Part shown: positions 21,678-24,846 of the stretch, one piece after another
Layout of the letters: each line of letters opens with the position of its first letter
Position numbering within the stretch: the first letter of the stretch is position 1
Assembly (NCBI GenBank): GCA_016176815.1
Contig: JACOWL010000023.1
Coordinates: 1-24,846 of the forward strand
Source of the DNA: Candidatus Pacearchaeota archaeon
Lineage (GTDB): Archaea > Nanobdellota > Nanobdellia > Pacearchaeales > GW2011-AR1
Length of the DNA: 24,846 bases
Reading direction: 5' to 3'
The notes under the pieces: generated by a model
Told to the model about the DNA's origin: nothing
The model's database searches: none
What the model saw: the letters and a program-made list of their open reading frames with translations, nothing else
Program-made: the position numbers and the translations under genes

Positions 21678-22067
21678 TATATCCCCCTGCAAAAATAATT
21701 TATAAGTTCTTTGTTCCTTACTTCCGGATGAAATAAAACCCCATAAATTGGTTTTGTTTTGTGTTTTATTGCCTGCGGAATTTCAAATTCATGACATTTT
21801 GCGAAAACTTCAAATTCGCCGTTAATAACCGCATAATTATGCAATAAATAAACTTCATTTAACGACAACTTAAAATTTAAAAATTCTTTATCAAATTTGA
21901 TTTTTCTCTGTCCTATTTCTTTGTTTTCAACAAGAACTCCGCCAAAAGTTAAGGAAATAATTTGCATTCCTCCGCAAATTCCAAGAATTGGCTTATCCCC
22001 GAGGGATGACGCTGTTGCGCCTTTTAATTTTGGGAATTTGAGCCATTTAAAATAATTTAAATTTTCT
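21677..22067 (-). CDS. Class I glutamine amidotransferase, C-terminal part (after frameshift)
   Basis: Holds the nucleophile elbow LGICGGMQI (catalytic Cys), the strand VYLLHNYAVI and the FHPEV motif with the catalytic His and Glu. It resembles the amidotransferase subunit of GMP synthase. In frame it continues upstream of the first Met to ENLNYFKWLKFPK, joining the N-terminal part across an 8-bp duplication. Between FPK and KPILGIC about 10-13 extra residues (LKGATASSLGD) come from a GC-rich palindromic insert (21992-22022). The stop overlaps the radical SAM start by one base. Confidence 0.82.
21992..22022 (+). repeat. Palindromic element inside the amidotransferase gene
   Basis: GC-rich island in AT-rich coding DNA. 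Contains ATCCC-CGA-GGGAT (21995-22007), identical at 12 of 13 bases to 22343-22355 in the next gene. It adds about ten residues (GATASSLGDK) just before the conserved PILGICGG of the host protein. Confidence 0.6.
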
Positions 22068-22272
22068 AAATATTCAAATATTCATTATCTTTTAAAGAAG
22101 TCCCGCAGATTATTATTTTTTCTAATTTTTTATTCAGAAGTTCTTTGTCTGTGAGCTTTTTATAATAAATTGTCTGATATTCAATATTTTCTTTTCTTAA
22201 AATGTCTTCAATTGGTTTTACAAATTCAAAGTAGTGCAATTTTTCTTTGCAAATGTTAATTATTAAAATCAT
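22066..22272 (-). CDS. Class I glutamine amidotransferase, N-terminal part (frame broken)
   Basis: Starts with ATG at 22272, one base after the dph6 stop, giving MILIINICKEKLHYF, the typical first strand of a class I amidotransferase. KLEKIIICGTSLKDNEYL is the second conserved strand and loop. The frame then stops because GAATATTT is repeated exactly in tandem (22068-22075 and 22076-22083, minus strand). With one copy removed the frame continues without a break into the C-terminal part. The whole gene is 21677-22272, about 195 residues. A TTG 9 bases upstream is possible but overlaps dph6. Confidence 0.82.
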   Translation of the reverse strand: MILIINICKEKLHYFEFVKPIEDILRKENIEYQTIYYKKLTDKELLNKKLEKIIICGTSLKDNEYLNI

Positions 22273-22273
22273 T

Positions 22274-22972
22274 TTATTCAATCTCCAATTCCATTTTCCA
22301 GGAATTTTCCCCTGTTGAAGAAATTTTACGCCCTTTAGGGTGATCCCCGCGGGATTTATTAATAATTTTAAGTTCTTTTTTAAATAATGGACAATTCAAT
22401 ACAAAGGTTTCGTATTCTCCGCCTTCGCCAGCGAGATTGATTTTGTATTTTCCATTTAATTTTTTTATTTCTTCAATAAAATTCTTATTTATTTCTCTTC
22501 CAAGCCAAGATTCATTTAAAGGATAAGCAAAAACTCCAACGATAATTACTTTAAATTTATTTTGAATTAATTCTTCTAAATACTCTTCTTCGTTTTTTTG
22601 CCAGAGAGGATTAAAACATTCCAAATTTAATTTATCGCATATTTTTTGTATTCTTGAACTTTGATAAATGCTTTGAATCGCTCCTGTAACTACGCCTTCA
22701 ATTTTATATTTTTGTTTTGCTTTTTCAATTGCTATTTCTAAATCCTTTAATTCCTCTTCTTTTTCTCCTTTTGTTTTCTGGATAATTAATGGAATTTCCA
22801 TAACTTTTGCCTGATGTTTAACACAAGAAATTGAAGGCGTATGAAACATATAAGATTCCGGGTTTTCAGAAAAAATTGAAATTAAACAGGTTAATTCATA
22901 ACCGTATTCTTTTGCAAGCCAAGCTGAATATGTTGAATCTTTTCCTCCTGAAAATAAAATTCCGAGTTTCAT
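22274..22972 (-). CDS. dph6: Diphthine--ammonia ligase (Dph6-like ATP pyrophosphatase)
   Basis: Last step of diphthamide formation on elongation factor 2: ATP-dependent amidation of diphthine. The N-type PP-loop SGGKDST is at residues 8-14; ENPESYMFHT, GAIQSIYQSSR and AYPLNESWLGR are typical; EGGEYETFVLNCPLF (about 185-199) is the family signature. 232 aa is about normal. Near the C-terminus, between KIINKS and the SSTGENSW segment, the residues RGDHPKGRK are encoded by a GC-rich palindromic insert (22328-22356). The gene heads an operon with an amidotransferase and a radical SAM enzyme, one base and minus one base apart. Dph6 enzymes normally use free ammonium, so the adjoining glutaminase is notable. 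Confidence 0.9.
   Translation of the reverse strand: MKLGILFSGGKDSTYSAWLAKEYGYELTCLISIFSENPESYMFHTPSISCVKHQAKVMEIPLIIQKTKGEKEEELKDLEIAIEKAKQKYKIEGVVTGAIQSIYQSSRIQKICDKLNLECFNPLWQKNEEEYLEELIQNKFKVIIVGVFAYPLNESWLGREINKNFIEEIKKLNGKYKINLAGEGGEYETFVLNCPLFKKELKIINKSRGDHPKGRKISSTGENSWKMELEIE
22328..22356 (+). repeat. Palindromic element inside dph6
   Basis: Plus strand: CCCT-TT-AGGG (22331-22340) then ATCCC-CGC-GGGAT (22343-22355). The order and spacing equal those at the right edge of the window (CCC-TCCTT-GGG at 24822-24832, then ATCCC-TT-GGGGA). It encodes RGDHPKGRK in dph6. Confidence 0.65.
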
Positions 22973-23058
22973 AAAAAGAAGAATAAATAAAAAGTTTTTA
23001 AGGATATTGATTTGGAGTTTTGTTTGAGCTTTGTAAAGCCATTATTAATAATTAAAAA

Positions 23059-23290
23059 ACCTGCTCGAGCTTTACTTTTAAAATGAAACTAAAAATAGTC
23101 AAAAGCAAAACTCTCGGCTCACTTCGTTCGCAGAAATTGAGAAGATTATTGTGTGAGAAAATTTTAGTGGATTAATAAATTAAAATTATGAAAATTAGCT
23201 GTGGCAGATAATTGGGTGGGCGAGCGACTTTGATTTTTGTTATCTTTTAAAATTAATTTCAAAAATCGGGGTCGGGAGTTGGGCGGGTTT
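23059..23290 (+). repeat. Family A intergenic element, copy 5 (divergent)
   Basis: ACCTGCTCGAGC start, TTCGCAGAAATT at about 23128-23139, and AGCTGTGGCAGATAATTGGG at 23197-23216, the same as copy 3 but for one base. A second G-rich run, CGGGGTCGGGAGTTGGGCGGG, follows at 23268-23287. The gap 22973-23417 contains no gene; the stretch 23291-23417 shows nothing I can name. Confidence 0.6.
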
Positions 23291-23417
23291 TGTTAATTAC
23301 GAGTGATCCTATTTTGAAAATGAATGAAAACTTTATGTTTTCTTTCGCTTGAAGTCCTCTGAAAGCGATTGGAAACTTCCTGTTTGCTTTTATATGCCTA
23401 AAGAAATATTCTGGTTA

Positions 23418-24671
23418 TTAATTCTTTTTCTTTTTATTAATGCTTTTTAATTTTCGGCGATTCATCTCGTTTAATTTTTCGCGGGTTCTTTGAATATCTT
23501 CTTCACTTATATCCGAAACGCTAAATCTAAGATATTTATTAAACCTCCTGCCCCCAAATCCTTTTCCCGGAACTGCAAATAAAGGCGCTTTTCCTCTAAT
23601 CGCATATTTCATAAAATCTGAACTGTCTTCATAAATCCCGGGAATTTTTGCCCAAATATAAAAAGTTCCTTGAGGTTTTCGGAATTCAAATCCGGATTCA
23701 CTAAGGATATTTGAAAGAAGATCTATTTTTTTCTTATAAATTCCCAAGTCGCTTGTTAGATTGCATCCAATTTTTTGTATGACCTTCTGTTGTATTCCCG
23801 GAGAATTTATTACATTTGATCTTAAAATAATTGGAAAAGCTCCAAGAATATTTTTCCAATCAATATGATTTTTTTTAAAATCCGGATTGACCGCAAAATA
23901 GCCTATTCTCTCTCCGGCAAGACCAAGAGATTTTGAAAAAGAGTTTACATGAAAAGAATTTGGATAATAATTTAATATGGAAAAAAACTTGTTGTCCTCC
24001 CAAATCATTTTATTATAAACAGCGTCTTCAATTACAATTATTTCTTTATTAAGTTTTTTATTTTTTATATCCAAGAGGCCCGCCAGCTCTTTAAGCTTGC
24101 TTTCAGAATAAATTATTCCGGTTGGATTATTTGGAGAATTAATTATTATAGCTTTTGTATTTCTGGTAATTGATTTTTCAAGATTGTTTAAATCCAAATC
24201 AAAATTTTCATCGGACTGGGCAAGAACTAAATTTCCATTGTAATTCCTGATGTAGTAATTATATTCTACAAAATAGGGGGCAACACAAATAATTTCAGTT
24301 TTTGTTTTAGGATTATTAAAAACTCTGCTTAAAATATTTAATGCATTGGCTGATCCGGCAGTCATAAATATTTCGTTTTTTGAGAATTTGATTTTTAATT
24401 CGCCGGAAAGATCTTTTGCAACCCTCTCCTGCGTTTCAGAGTAGCCTGCATTTTGCATATAGCTGTTTAAATTTTCTTTAGAATTCTCGCATTCCAGAAG
24501 AACTTCGCGCAAAGCCGCATAATATTCTTTTGGAGGTTTTATCCCGGGATTTCCAAGAGCATAATTAATTGGCTTTTTTCCTTTGAGCTTAGCTTCCTCA
24601 ACAAGCCCAAACATTTTTCTAATCGGAGATCCGCTCTCGACTATCCATTCTAAATACTTCTTGTTTGCCAT
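23418..24671 (-). CDS. PLP-dependent aminotransferase, class I/II (aspartate aminotransferase type)
   Basis: Fold-type I aminotransferase of 417 aa. YALGNPGI (38-45) is the N-terminal substrate loop; NSPNNPTG (178-185) is the classic cofactor-binding motif; Asp216 in VIEDAVYN pairs with the pyridine nitrogen; Lys247 in SFSKSLGLAGERIGY forms the Schiff base; the arginine in KYLRFSVSD should bind the substrate carboxylate. The C-terminus is a basic tail (RRKLKSINKKKKN). It probably moves amino groups among aspartate, alanine or aromatic amino acids; the exact substrate is not readable. It has its own promoter and is separated by 75 bases from the gene upstream on the same strand. Confidence 0.92.
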   Translation of the reverse strand: MANKKYLEWIVESGSPIRKMFGLVEEAKLKGKKPINYALGNPGIKPPKEYYAALREVLLECENSKENLNSYMQNAGYSETQERVAKDLSGELKIKFSKNEIFMTAGSANALNILSRVFNNPKTKTEIICVAPYFVEYNYYIRNYNGNLVLAQSDENFDLDLNNLEKSITRNTKAIIINSPNNPTGIIYSESKLKELAGLLDIKNKKLNKEIIVIEDAVYNKMIWEDNKFFSILNYYPNSFHVNSFSKSLGLAGERIGYFAVNPDFKKNHIDWKNILGAFPIILRSNVINSPGIQQKVIQKIGCNLTSDLGIYKKKIDLLSNILSESGFEFRKPQGTFYIWAKIPGIYEDSSDFMKYAIRGKAPLFAVPGKGFGGRRFNKYLRFSVSDISEEDIQRTREKLNEMNRRKLKSINKKKKN

Positions 24672-24702
24672 ACTTTAATTAAAAAAATGGTCTTTTTAAG
24701 AA

Positions 24703-24709
24703 TTTATAT
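24703..24709 (-). promoter_or_regulatory. TATA box of the aminotransferase gene
   Basis: CATATAAATTC on the minus strand, centred about 35 bases before the ATG at 24671, leaving a leader of roughly ten bases. No strong ribosome site is seen. Confidence 0.45.
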
Positions 24710-24746
24710 GTTGTCACTATTTCTAAATTTCTACAAAGAATTTAAT

Positions 24747-24846
24747 TTATTCTTCTCCCTTCTCTTCAATATTTTCTTCAAAAGAAGGCTTGGTAAAGTC
24801 ACCTGCTTGCAGGTTCTCGTGCCCTCCTTGGGTATCCCTTGGGGAG
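24747..24846 (-). CDS. 3' end of a gene running off the right edge (unknown product)
   Basis: The last 32 codons read ...TQGGHENLQAGDFTKPSF and an acidic end EENIEEKGEE before TAA (24747-24749). The tail from FTKPSF on looks like an ordinary archaeal acidic C-terminus. The residues before it are encoded by the palindromic element 24801-24846, so here too the element seems to lie inside a coding frame. A second frame on the same strand is open to 24731 but gives a less natural, very basic end. The protein family cannot be named. Confidence 0.5.
   Translation of the reverse strand, partial: SPRDTQGGHENLQAGDFTKPSFEENIEEKGEE
24801..24846 (+). repeat. Palindromic element at the right edge
   Basis: Three consecutive hairpins on the plus strand: ACCTG-CTTG-CAGGT variant (24801-24814), CCC-TCCTT-GGG (24822-24832) and ATCCC-TT-GGGGA (24834-24845). 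The first matches the start of family A elements, the first two match the insert in gatD (other strand), and the last two match the insert in dph6. It may continue outside the window. Confidence 0.65.

Noticed and set aside
11221..22085. Frameshifts explained only by homopolymer sequencing errors
   Set aside because: The amidotransferase break is an exact 8-bp duplication and the HisRS, decarboxylase and second ProRS breaks lack tens of bases; the first ProRS break could still be a small sequencing error.
1131..23290. Family A and B repeats as a CRISPR array
   Set aside because: Copies are single, long, kilobases apart and variable in length, with no regular repeat-spacer pattern and no cas genes.
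24731..24846. Alternative minus-strand frame at the right edge ending at 24731
   Set aside because: Its predicted end is very basic and Leu/Lys-rich and runs close to the aminotransferase promoter; the frame ending at 24747 has a more natural acidic tail. Not fully excluded.

Overview
The window looks like a piece of an AT-rich (about 30% GC by eye), compact genome of a small archaeon, most likely from the DPANN group (Woesearchaeota/Pacearchaeota/Nanoarchaeota-like). The archaeal signs are the GatD/GatE glutamyl-tRNA(Gln) amidotransferase pair, archaeal-type AspRS, GluRS and ProRS, a tRNA-Arg with a textbook bulge-helix-bulge intron, tRNAs without encoded CCA, a class III (archaeal pilin) signal peptide, a TrmB-type regulator, pyruvoyl-dependent arginine decarboxylase, a diphthamide synthase (Dph6), and TATA boxes about 26 bases before several start codons (leaderless transcripts). 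The exact phylum is an inference.

Layout. 1-1.1 kb: a DHH phosphoesterase whose frame is open to the left edge. 1.1-1.85 kb: no normal gene; an intergenic repeat and a candidate structured RNA with its own TATA box. 1.85-5.5 kb: ProRS (broken), a TrmB-like regulator, a methyltransferase and a membrane-anchored serine protease. 5.6-14.9 kb: tRNA-Arg, an amino-acid permease, then a translation block with gatD, gatE, aspS and gltX (indirect Gln-tRNA route), interleaved with a GGCT-like protein, a phosphoribosyltransferase-like protein and arginine decarboxylase. 15-17.7 kb: a pilin, an MscS channel and a conserved unknown protein. 18-20.2 kb: tRNA-His followed by a tight phosphatase / HisRS / transglutaminase-like operon. 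20.5-23 kb, minus strand: an overlapping operon dph6 - class I glutamine amidotransferase - SPASM radical SAM enzyme. 23.4-24.7 kb: a PLP aminotransferase, then the 3' end of another minus-strand gene.

Two things stand out. First, the window is full of small non-coding mobile or palindromic repeats: inverted-repeat elements with CTCTGTTGAAAA ends (one with an 11-bp target duplication that replaced the stop codon of a gene), long intergenic elements that start with a TACCTGC hairpin and end in a G-rich block, and a short palindromic element whose hairpins keep their shape while the bases change. Versions of this last element lie inside protein-coding genes (GatD, Dph6, the amidotransferase, the gene at the right edge), as Rickettsia palindromic elements do. 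Second, many conserved genes carry internal deletions or frameshifts: ProRS (two), HisRS, arginine decarboxylase, the amidotransferase (an exact 8-bp tandem duplication), and probably an in-frame loss in the protease; GatE lacks its GAD domain and GluRS its anticodon-binding domain. Whether these are real genome erosion, translational recoding or assembly artefacts cannot be decided from the sequence alone.
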